Positions 9,575 through 21,500 of a DNA stretch of 64,000 nucleotides are shown one piece after another. A program made the translations under genes and the position numbers. The DNA comes from Amycolatopsis sp. A133. GTDB taxonomy: Bacteria > Actinomycetota > Actinomycetes > Mycobacteriales > Pseudonocardiaceae. Location of the stretch: assembly GCF_031082405.1 (NCBI RefSeq), contig NZ_JAVHJU010000045.1, forward strand, positions 36,516 to 100,515, given 5' to 3'. How positions within the stretch are numbered: the stretch's first letter is position 1; each line of letters starts with the position of its first letter. The notes beneath the pieces are model-generated. The model searched no databases. It was not told the origin of the DNA and was given only the letters and a program-made list of their open reading frames with translations.

Positions 9575-12500
9575 TCACTCGTCGCCGAAAGCCAGTTGCA
9601 CGAGGTCGTCGACGCCCAGTTCGGCGATCGACCGCTCCTCGGTCGCGACGGACGCGAGCGCGTGCCGCAACCGGTCGCTGTCCCCGTTCTGCCCGTTGTG
9701 CCCGTTCCCGTTGCTCTCCGGGACCAGCCGGGCGCCCAGGAAACGCGCCACCGCCAAGGGATTCGGGTAGTCGAAGACCAGCGTCGCGGGCAGCTTGAGC
9801 CCGGTCGCCTCGCGCAGCCGGTTGCGCAGCTCCACCGACGTCAGCGAGTCGAACCCGGTGTCCTTGAACGCCGTGTCCGGCCGCACCGCCTCCGGCCCGT
9901 CGTAGCCGAGGACGACCGCGACCTGCTCGCGCACCAGGTCGACCAGCACCGCCTCCCGCTCGGCCGCGGGGAGCCCGGCGAGCCGCCCGGCCAGCCCACG
10001 GTCCACAGTGGACGCCGTCCGCGCCTGGTTCCGGCTCGGCCGGACCAGGCCGCGGAACAGGACCGGAACGGCACTCGCCCGCATGGCCGCCAGGTCGAGC
10101 TTGATCGGCACGAGCAGGGATTCGTCCAGCCGCAGCCCGAGGTCGAACAGCTCGAGGCCTTCGGCCCGGGTCAGTTCCAGGACGCCGTTGCGGCTCGCCC
10201 GGGCGTGGTCGACGTCGCTGAGGTGCGCGGCCATGCCGCTGCTGCGCTCCCAGAGACCCCACGCCAGCGACAGCCCCGGCAGGCCCGCGGCCCGGCGGTT
10301 CGCCATCGCCGCGTCCAGGAAGGCGTTCGCTGCCGCGTACGGGCCCTGTCCACCACCGCCCATCACTCCCGCGACGGACGAGAACACGACAAACGCGCCG
10401 AGGTCCCGGTCGCGGGTGAGCTCGTCGAGGTGCGTCGCGGCCGTGACCTTGGCCGCGTACACGTTCGCCAGCTGATCGGGCGTCAGCGCCTCGATGACGC
10501 CGTCCTCGAAAACGCCGGCGGTGTGCACCACCCCGGTCAAGTCCGGGAGGTCCGCGAGCAGAGCGGCCACCTGGTCGCGATCCGAGACGTCACAGGCCAC
10601 GAAGGACACGTCCGCGCCGGCCAGTTCACCGATCAGGTCCCGGGCGCCGTCGGCGGCCGGGCCCTGCCGGCTCGCCAGCACCAGCTTCCGCACACCGTGC
10701 CGGGTGACCAGGTGCCGGGCCACCAGCGCGCCCAGCGATCCCGCGCCCGAGATCAGGACCGTGCCGTCCGGGTCGAACGCGGCGGGCGCGTCCGCGATCC
10801 GGGTGGCGCGGGCCAGCCGGGGCACGAGGAAGGTCGTGCCGCGCACCGCGAGCTGCGGCTCGCCGCCGGCCAGCACCGATCCCAGGACGGGCTCCACGTC
10901 GGTTTCGGTGTCCAGCAGGACGATCCGGTCCGGGTGCTCCGCCTGCGCGGACCGGACCAGGCCCCACACCGCGGCCGCGGCCGGGTCGGTCAGCGTGTGG
11001 TCGCCCCCGGCGGGCACCGCCCCGCGGGTCGTCACGACCAGCCGGGACTCCTCGAACGCGGGCGCGGCCAGCCACGCCTGCACGACCTCGAGCACCCGCG
11101 AGGTCACGGCCAAGGCGTCCGCACCCGCGGCTCCCAGCACCACCACCGGTGGCGTGTCCGCCTTCTCCGCCAGCGCCGCCACGTCGTCGGCGGTGTCGAT
11201 CCGCACCCACGGCGGCAGTTCCGCGCGCGGAGCCGCGGGCAGCTCGGTCCAGTCGACGCGGAACATCGCGTCGTGGCCCGCGTCGGCCGCGGCGCCCAGC
11301 TGCTCGGCCGAAACCGGCCGGGACACCAGCGATTCCATGGTCAGGACCAGGCCGCCGGTTTCGTCGGCGGCTTCGACGGACAACGCGTCCGCGCCGCTCG
11401 GCGAGAGCCGGACCCGCAGGGCCGAAGCCCCCGCGGCGTGCAGGACCAAGCCGTTCCAGGCGAACGCGAGCACCGGCTCTCCGGGCTCACCGCCGACCGT
11501 GGCGGCTTGCAGGGCCGCGTCGAGCAACGCCGGGTGGACGCCGAACCGGCCCGCGTCCTTGCGCAGGTCCTCGGGCAGGGCGACCTCGGCGAAGACGTCG
11601 CCCTCGCGCCGCCACACCGCCCGCAGCCCCTGGAACGCCGGCCCGTACCCGTAACCGCGTGCGGCCAGGTCGGTGTAGAAGGTGTCGACGTCGATGCGCT
11701 CGGCGTCCGCGGGCGGCCAGGCGTGGAAGTCGAACTCCGCGCCTTGGCCGGGCGTCTCCGACAGCACGCCGGTGGCGTGCCGCGTCCAGCTTCCCGCGCC
11801 GCCGTCGCGCTGGGAGTACACGGCCACCGTGCGCGAGCCCGTCTCGTCCGGGCCGCTCAGCGCGACCTGGACCCGGACCCCGCCCTGGGCGGGCACGACC
11901 AGCGGCGCCTCGATGATCAGCTCGTCGAGGGCGGTGCACCCGGCTTCGTCGCCGGCCCGCACGGCCAGCTCGGCCAGGCCGGAGCCGGGCAGGAGCACCA
12001 CGCCGCCGACCGCGTGGTCGGCCAGCCACGGGTGCGTCCGCACCGACAGCCGCGAGGTGAACACCAGGCCATCGGACTGCGGCAGCTCGACGACCGCGCC
12101 CAGCAGCGGGTGGTCGGCCGCCTCCTGGCCCAGCGAGGCCGCGTCGGTCGCGGACCCGGCGGGCCGGAGCCAGTAGTGCCGGTGGTCGAAGGCGTACTTG
12201 GGCAGGTCGACCCGGCCCGTCCGCGGCAGGACCGCGGTCCAGTCGAGCGGGACACCCCGCACGAACAGCTCGGCCATCGACGTCAGCAGGCGGCGGAGGC
12301 CGCCGTCGTCGCGCCGCAGTGAACCGGTCACCACCGCGTCGTCGCTGATTTCACTGAGCGGCTGGACCAGCACCGGGTGCGCGCTGACCTCGACGAACAC
12401 GCCGTGGCCCTGGCGAACGAGCTCCGCCACGGCCGGGCCGAAGCCGACCTGGTTGCGCAGGTTCCGGTACCAGTAGCCGCCGTCGACGACCCCGGCGTCG

Positions 12501-15500
12501 GTGATCCAGCCGCCGGTGAGAGTCGAGAAGAACGGCACCGCGGGTGCCTGCGCCTCGATCCCGGCCAGGGTCTCGGCGAGGAGGTCCTCGATGGCTTCGA
12601 CCTGGTTGGTGTGCGAGCCGTAGTCCACGGCCACCCGCCGGACGCGGACTTCCCGGCCGGACAACGCTTCGACGACCTCGTCGAGGGCATCGGCCGCCCC
12701 GGCGATCACCACGGAGGTCGGGCTGTTGACCGCGGCCACCTGGACCCGGTCGGCCCACGGCGCCAGCCACGCGGTCGCGTCTTCTTCGCTCAACGCGACC
12801 GAGGCCATGCCACCGCGGCCGGCCAGCCGGGTGGCGATCGCCTGGCTGCGCAACGCGACCACCTTCGCCGCGTCCGGCAGCGACAACGCACCCGACACGC
12901 ACGCCGCCGCGATCTCGCCCTGCGAATGCCCGACCACCGCATCCGGCCGCACCCCCACGGACTGCCACACCGCGGCGAGGCCGACCATCACCGCAAAACT
13001 CGCGGGCTGCACGACGTCGACACGATCCAGCAGATCGGACTCCCCGCGCAGCACGTCCAGCAGCGACCAGTCGATCCACGGTTCCAGCGCGGCCGCGCAC
13101 TCGGCGATCCGCGCGGCGAACACCGGAGACTCTTCGAGGAGTTCCCGGCCCATGCCGGCCCACTGCGAACCCTGGCCCGGGAACACCCACACGACCTTGC
13201 CCGGTGCCCCGGCCCGGCCGGTGACCACCGCGGCCGCGTCTTCCCCGCGCGCCAGCGCTTCCAGACCCGTCACGGCCTCTTCGCGGGAGCCCACGACCAT
13301 GACCGCGCGTTCGGCCAGCGCGGCCCGGTCCGTCACCAGCGCCCTGGCTACGCCGGCCAGGGACACGTCACCCGCCACGAATCCGGCGAGGCGGCCGGCC
13401 TGGCCGGCCAGGGACGTCCCGCTCCGCGCGGACACCACGACCGGCACCACCGGAACCTCCGGCGTGGGCACCGGCTCTTCGGCGGGTGCCTCCTCCAGGA
13501 TGAGGTGCGCGTTGGTCCCGCTGACCCCGAACGCGGACACCCCGGCCCGGCGCGGGCGGCCGTTGCGCGGCCACTCCCGCGCTTCCGTCAGCAGCTCGAC
13601 CGCGCCGGCGGTCCAGTCGACCTCGGTGGTCGGCCGGTCGACGTGCAGCGTCGGCGGGAGCACCTCGTGCCGCAGCGCCTGCACCATCTTGATCACACCC
13701 GCGACACCAGCCGCCGCCTGCGCGTGGCCGATGTTCGACTTGAGCGACCCCAGCCACAACGGCGTCTCGCGATCCTTGCCGTAGGTGGCCAGCAGGGCCT
13801 GGGCCTCGATCGGGTCACCCAGGGTCGTCCCGGTCCCGTGCGCCTCGACGACGTCCACTTCGGACGGCGACAGCCCGGCGTTGCCCAGCGCCCGGCGGAT
13901 CACCCGCTGCTGCGAAGGCCCGTTCGGGGCGGTGAGGCCGTTGGAAGCGCCGTCCTGGTTGACCGCGCTGCCGCGCAGCACGGCCAGGATCCGGTGGCCG
14001 CGTTCCCGCGCCACCGAGAGCCGCTCGAGGACGACCACGCCGACCCCTTCGGCCCAGCCGGTGCCGTCGGCGCCGTCGGCGAACGCCTTGCAGCGCCCGT
14101 CGACGGCGAGGCCGCGCTGCCGGGAGAACTCGACGAACGCGCCGGGGTTCGCCATCACCGTCGCGCCGCCGGCCAGCGCCATCGAGCACTCGCCCTGCCG
14201 CAGCGACTGCGCGGCGAGGTGCATCGCGACCAGCGAGGACGAGCACGCCGAGTCGATCGTCACGGCCGGGCCTTCGAAGCCGAACACGTACGAGACGCGG
14301 CCGGACGCCACGCTCGACGACCCGCCCGTCCCCGCGAAGCCTTCCAGCTCCGGGGTGACGACGCTGTCCCCCGGAGCGACGTAGCCCTGGCCGAACATGC
14401 CGGTGAACACCCCGACGTCGTTGCCCTTCAGCGAAAGCGGGTCGACACCGGCGTCTTCCATCGCCTCCCAGGACGTCTCCAGCAGCAACCGCTGCTGCGG
14501 GTCCATGGCGACGGCCTCGCGCGGCGAGATCCCGAAGAAGCCCGCGTCGAAGAGGCCGGCCTCGTGCAGGAACCCGCCGTGCCGGGTGTAGGTCTTGCCC
14601 GGGCGGGCCGGGTCCGGGTCGTAGATGCTCTCCAGGTCCCAGCCGCGGTCGGTGGGGAACTCCGAGACGGCGTCCCGGCCCTCGGCCACCAGCCGCCACA
14701 GGTCCTCGGGCCCGGCGACCCCGCCCGGCAGCCGGCACGCCATCCCGACGATGGCGATCGGCTCGTCCAGGTCGGCCTTCACGGCGGCCGTGGCGACCGG
14801 CGTCTCCGCCGCGCCGCCGAGTTCCTCGCGCAGGTGCCGAGCGAGGGCCTGGGGGTTCGGGTAGTCGAAGATCAGCGTCGCGGGCAGTTTCAGCCCGGTG
14901 GCGGTCCGCATCCGGTTGCGCAGCTCGACCGCGGTCAGCGAGTCGAAGCCGGCGTCCTTGAACGCCGTGTCCACGCGGACGGCGCTCGCGTCGGCGTGCC
15001 CGAGCACGGCCGCGACCTGGGCCCGGACCAGGTCCAGCAGCAGGGTCAGCTGATCGGCCGGGGCGAGCCCGGCCAGCCGGCCGGCCAGCCCGTTGTCCAC
15101 AGTGGACGCCGTACGGGCCTGCTGGCGGCTCGCGCGGACCAGGCCGCGCAGCATGTGCGGCACGACCCCGCTCGCGCGGAGGTCCAGCTTCGCGGGCACC
15201 AGCAGCGACTCACTCGAGCCGAGGGCGGCGTCGAACAGGTCCATGCCCTCGGCCTGCGTCATGACCTGCAGGCCACCGCGACGGCTCATCCGGGCGCGGG
15301 TGGCCTCGTCGGTGTTGGCCGCCATGCCGGTGCTCTGGTCCCACAGGCCCCACGCCAGCGACAGGCCCGGCAGGCCCGCGGCCCGGCGGTTCGCCATCAA
15401 GCCGTCCAGGAAGGCGTTCGCCGCGGCGTAGCTGCCGCTGCCCGCGCCCATGAACACCGCGGAAACCGAGGAGTAGACGACAAACGCGTCCAGGTCCCGC

Positions 15501-18500
15501 TCACGGGTCAGCTCGTCCAGGTGCCGGACCGCGTCGACCTTGGGCGCGAACACCGTGGCCAGCCGGTCGCGGTTCAGCGTCCCGATCACGCCCGCGTCGA
15601 TCACGCCGGCCGTGTGCACGATGGCGGTGGGCTGGTGTTCGTCGAGCAGAGCGGCCACTTGAGCGCGGTCGGAGACGTCACAAGCCACCACGGACACGTC
15701 CGCCGCCAGCTCGGCGATCAGGTCCGCCACGCCGTCGGCGTCCCGGCCACGCCGGGAGGCCAGCACCAGCTTCCGCACGCCGTGGCGTTCGACGAGACGC
15801 CGGGCCACCAGGCCGCCGAGCGCGCCGGCGCCCGAGATCAGGACCGTCCCGTCCGGGCGGAACACGGCGTCGTCCGCGCTCTGCTCCGCACGGGCGATCC
15901 GGGGCACGAAGAACTTCCCGCCGCGCACCGCGATCTCGGGCTCGTCACTGGTCAGGGCCGGGATCTCGCCGTCGGTGTCGATCAGGAAGATGCGGCCGGG
16001 GTTCTCCGCCTGCGCGGCTCGGACCAGGCCCCACACGGCCGCACCGGCGGGGTCGGTCACCTCGCGCACGGCGCCGCGGGTCACCACGACCAGCCGCGCT
16101 TCGTCGGCCGCGGTGACGAGCCAGGTCTGCACAGCCTCCAGGACCCGGCTGGTCAGTTCCAGGGGCTCTTCACCGAAGGCTTCGATGACCTCGATGTCGT
16201 CCGGCACCGCACCGTCGGCAATGGACACTTCGGTCCAGTCGACCCGGTACAGCGATCCGGCGCGGGTCTTCCCGGCCGCGAGCTCCCGGCCCACCACCGG
16301 ACCGGCGGTGACGACCAGGCCACCCGTTTCGTCGGCCGCTTCGAAGGAGACGCCGGGCACGAGCCGCACCCGCAGGGCCGAAGCGCCCGCGGCGTGCAGG
16401 ACCAGGCCGCGCCACTCCGCCGGCTGCTCGTCGTCCGCGAGGACCGGACGCAAAGCCGCGTCCAGCAGTACGGGATGGATGCCGAACGCGCCGGCGTCCA
16501 GCTCCTCGGGCAGGGCGACCTCGGCGAAGATCTCGGTCTTGTCGCCACTGCCGCGCCGCCAGAGGCCGTCGACCTGCTGAGCTCCGGCGGGCGGCCAGGC
16601 GGTGAAGTCGAAGGCCTCGCGCGCCGGAGCCGTCGCCGACAGGTGCCCGGTGGCGTTCCGGGTCCAGTCTTCGTCGCCTTCGCGCTGCGAATACACATCG
16701 ACCGTGCGCTCGCCGCTCACCGTGACCTGCACCCGCAAGCCACCGTTTTCGGGCAGGACCAGCGGAGATTCGACGGTCAGGTCGTCGAGGACCGGGCAGC
16801 CGGCTTCGTCACCGGCCCGCACGGCCAGCTCCACCAAGGCGGCGGTCGGGACGCCGTCGGCCAGCCACGGGTGCGACCGCACCGACAGGCGCGAGGTGAG
16901 CACCAGGCCGTCGGACTGCGGCAGCGGGAGAACCGCCCCCAGCAGGGGGTGGTCGGCGCCGGCCAGGCCGAGCGCGGGCGCGTCGGCCGCGGCGGGCGGG
17001 CTGAGCCAGAAGTGCTGGTGGTCGAAGGCGTAGGTCGGCAGCTCGACGCGCGCGGGCGGCGCCATGGTGGCCCAGCCGACCGGGACACCGCGGACGAACA
17101 GCTCGGCCATCGAGGTCAGGAGCCGCCGCACCCCACCGTCGTCGCGCCGCAGTGTCCCGGTGACGACGGTGTCCGTGTCGTCGGTGAGCTCGCTGATCGG
17201 CTGCACCAGCACCGGGTGGGCGCTGACCTCGACGAACACGCCGTGGCCCTGGCCGAGCAGGTCGGCCACGGCCGGGCCGAACCCGACCTGGTTGCGCAGG
17301 TTCCGGTACCAGTACCCGCCGTCGACGACGCCGGCTTCGGTGATCCACTCGCCGGTGACCGTCGAGTAGAACGGCACGACCGGCGCCTGCGCGTCGATCC
17401 CGGCCAGCGTCTCGGCGAGGGTGTCGCGGATGTCCTCGACGTGCCGGGTGTGGGACGCGTAGTCCACCGCGACCCGCCGTCCGCCGAGGGCCTCGACGGC
17501 CTCGGTGAGTGCTTCGGCGTCGCCCGCGATCACCACCGAGGACGGGCCGTTGACGGCGGCGATCTCGACGCGGCCGTCCCACGGCGCGAGCCGGGCGGCC
17601 ACCTCGTCGTGGCTCAGCTGGACCGACGCCATGCCCCCGCGGCCGGACAGCTGCGCCGCGATCGCCTGGCTGCGCAACGCAACCACCTTCGCGGCGTCCT
17701 CGAGCGACAGCGCACCCGACACGCAGGCCGCGGCGATCTCACCCTGGGAGTGGCCCAGGACGGCGTCCGGCACAACACCCACCGACGCCCAGACGGCGGC
17801 GAGACCGACCATCACGGCGAAACTCGCGGGCTGAAGCACGTCGACCCGATCCAGATCGCCCTCGCCACGGAGCACGTCGAGCAGCGACCAGTCGACCCAC
17901 GGCTCCAGCGCCGCCGCACACTCCGCGATCCGCTCGGCGAACACCGGCGACGCTTCCAGCAGCTCCCGGCCCATGCCGGCCCACTGCGTCCCCTGGCCGG
18001 GGAACACCCAGACGGTCTTGCCCGGCATCCCCGCGGTGCCGGTCACCAGGCCGGTCGCGGTCTCGCCGCGGGCCAGCGCCGCCAGCCCGGTCCGGGCTTC
18101 CCCGGCCGAGCCCGCCACGACGACGGCCCGGTCGGTCAGCGTCGCTCGGGTCGACAGCAGGGCACCCGCCACGCAGGTCAGCGAGACGTCCCCGTCGAGG
18201 AACGCCGCCAGCCGTCCGGCCTGTCCCGCCAGGGAACCGGCGCTGCGCGCGGACACCACCACGGGCACCACGCCGTCGGGCACGTCCGCCTCGGGGGTGT
18301 CGTCGGCGGGCGCTTCTTCGAGGATCAGGTGCGCGTTGGTGCCGCTGATGCCGAACGACGACACGCCGGCCCGGCGCGGGTGCCCGTTGCGGGCCCACTC
18401 GCGGCCCTCGGTCAACAGCTCGACCGCGCCCGCGGACCAGTCCACCTGCTTGGTGGGCTCCTGCACGTGAAGGGTCGGCGGCAGGGCGTCGTGCCGCAGC

Positions 18501-21500
18501 GCCTGGACCATCTTGATGACGGCGGCGACACCCGCGGCGGCCTGCGTGTGGCCGATGTTCGACTTCAGCGACCCGAGCCACAACGGCGTCTCGCGGTCCT
18601 TCCCGTAGGTGGCCAGCAGGGCCTGGGCCTCGATGGGGTCGCCCAGCGCGGTCCCGGTGCCGTGCGCCTCCACGACGTCCACTTCGGACGGTGACAGCCC
18701 GGCACCGGCCAGTGCGCTGCGGATCACCCGCTGCTGCGACGGCCCGTTCGGGGCGGTCAGGCCGTTCGACGCGCCGTCCTGGTTGACCGCGCTGCCGCGG
18801 AGCACGGCGAGGACCCGGTGCCCGCGTTCGCGGGCCACCGAAAGCCGTTCGAGGACGACGATGCCGACACCTTCGGACAGGACGGTGCCGTCCGCGCCGT
18901 CCGCGAACGCCTTGACCCGGCCGTCCTCGGCCATGCCGCGCTGCCGCGACATGCCGATCACGCCGATCGGCGAGCCCATCACGGCGACGCCGCCGGCCAG
19001 GGCCATCGAGCACTCGCCCTGCCGCAGCGCCTGCGCCGCGAGGTGGATCGCGACCAGCGACGACGAACACGCCGTGTCGACCGTGACCGCCGGACCCTCG
19101 AACCCGAAGGTGTAGGACACGCGGCCCGAGGCCACACTGCCCGCGGTGGCCGTGGTGACGAAGCCTTCGAGTTCGGCGGGCATGTTGCTCAGGGACTCGA
19201 GGTAGTCGTGGATGGAGACGCCGGAGAAGACGCCGACGGCGTCGCCGCGGGTCTTGGTCGGGTCGATGCCCGCCCGTTCCAGCGCTTCCCAGGAGGCTTC
19301 CAGCAGCAGCCGCTGCTGCGGGTCCATGGCCAGCGCTTCGCGCGGCGAGATCCCGAAGAAGCCCGGGTCGAACAGCGCGGCCTCGTGCAGGAAGCCGCCC
19401 TGCCGGATGTACGCCGTGCCCGGGCGTTCCGGGTCCGAGTCGAAGAGGCCTTCCAGGTCCCAGCCGCGGTCCTCGGGGAAGGCCGACATGCCGTCGCGGC
19501 CCTCGGCGACCATCCGCCAGAGGTCGTCGGGGCTCATCACACCACCCGGCAGGCGGCAGGCCATGCCGACGATGGCGATCGGCTCGCCCGCGTCGGCGGG
19601 GGCCGTCGTCACCGCGGCCGGGCTGCCCGCGACCGTCTCGCCCAGTTCCTCGCGCAGGTGCCGGGCGAGCGCCACCGGTGTCGGGTAGTCGAAGACCAGC
19701 GTGGCGGGCAGTTTGACGCCGGTCGCCGCGCTCAGCCGGTTCCGCAGCTCGACCGCGGTCAGGGAGTCGAAGCCGATGTCGTTGAACCCGCGGGTGCCCT
19801 GCGCCAGTTCGGGGGCGGCGAAGCCGAGCACCGCGGCCGCCTCGGCCTGGATGATGCCGAGCAGGACGCCGTCCTGCTCCTCCGTGCCGAGCCCGGCGAG
19901 CTTGTGGACCAGGCCGCCGCCGGTCGCGGCGGCCGTCCGCGCCACGCGCCGGCTCGCGCGGACCAGGCCGCGCAGCAGGTGCGGGACCTCCCCGCCGGCC
20001 GTCGCCTGGCTGCGCAGGGTCCGCAGGTCGAGCTTGATCGGCACCAGCAGGGCCTGCTCGGCCTGCAGGCCGATGTCGAAGATGTCCAGTGCCTCGGCGG
20101 GGGTCATCGGCAGCACGCCGCCGCGGCTCATCCGGGCCTGGTCGGTCGCGCTGAGGTGGGCGGTCAGGCCGTCGGCCTGCTCCCACAGGCCCCACGCCAG
20201 TGACACACCCGGCCGGCCCGCCGCGCGGCGCCCGGCCATCAAGCCGTCCAGGAAGGCGTTGGCCGCCGCGTAGTTGCCCTGCCCGGCGGAACCCATGAGC
20301 GCGGCCGCGGACGAGAACACGACGAAGGCGTCGAGGTCGAGGTCGCGGGTCAGCTCGTCGAGGTGGCGGACCGCGTCGACCTTGGGCGCGAACACGCCGG
20401 CCAGCCGGTCCCGGTTCAGCGCCCCGATCACGCCGTCGTCCAGCAGACCGGCCAGGTGCACGATGCCGGTCGGGCGGTGCTCGGCGAGCAGCGCGGCCAC
20501 CTGGTCGCGGTCGGAGACGTCGCAGGCCACCACGGACACCGCCGCGCCTTGCCCGGTCAGCTCCGTGACGAGCTCTTCGGCGGCCACACCGCGGCGGCTG
20601 GCGAGCACCAGCCGCCGGACGCCGTGGCGGGCGACCAGGTGCTGGGCGACCAAGCCGCCCAGCGAGCCGGCGCCACCGGTGAGCAGGACTGTCCCTTCCG
20701 GACCGAACACCGCGGGCGCGTCCGGCACCTGGCCGGCGGCGCGGGCCAGCCGCGGGACGGAGAACGCGTTGCCGCGCACCGCGATCTGCGGCTCACCACT
20801 GGCCAGCACGGCACCCAGCGGAACGTCACCGTCGGTGTCGACCAGGATGATCCGGCCCGGGTTCTCCGCCTGGGCGGCCCGCACCAAACCCCACACCGCG
20901 GCACCGGCGGGGTCGGTCACCTCGCGCACGGCGCCACGGGTCACCACGACCAGACGGGCTTCCTCAGCGGCGCCTTCGAGCCACGCCTGCACGGCTTCCA
21001 GCACGCGGCTGGTCAGGTCCAGGGGCTCCCCGCCGACGGCTTCGAGCACCTCGACGTGGTCGGTGGCCACCCTTTCGGTCGCGGGGACCTCGATCCAGTC
21101 GACCTGGAACAGCGAGTCGCGCTCTTCGCCCGCCGCCGTTTCCAGCTGTTCGGCCGACACCTCGCGGGACACCAGCGAGTCCATGGTGACCACCAGGCCA
21201 CCGGTCTCGTCGGCGGCCTGGAAGGTCAGCGCGTCCGGACCGCCCGGCGCGACCCGCACCCGCAGCGCCGACGCGCCCACGGCGTGCAGGACCAGGCCGT
21301 TCCACGCGAACGGCAGCACGTTGCGGTCGTCGTCCGGGTTGGCGAAGGCGTTCGTGTGCAGGGCCGCGTCCAGCAGCGCCGGGTGGAGGCCGAACTTGCC
21401 GGCGTCTTCCTGGTGGTCGTCGGGCAGCGCGACCTCGGCGAAGACCTCGGTGTTGTTCCCGCTGCCGCGCCGCCAGACCGCCCGCATGCCCTGGAACGCG

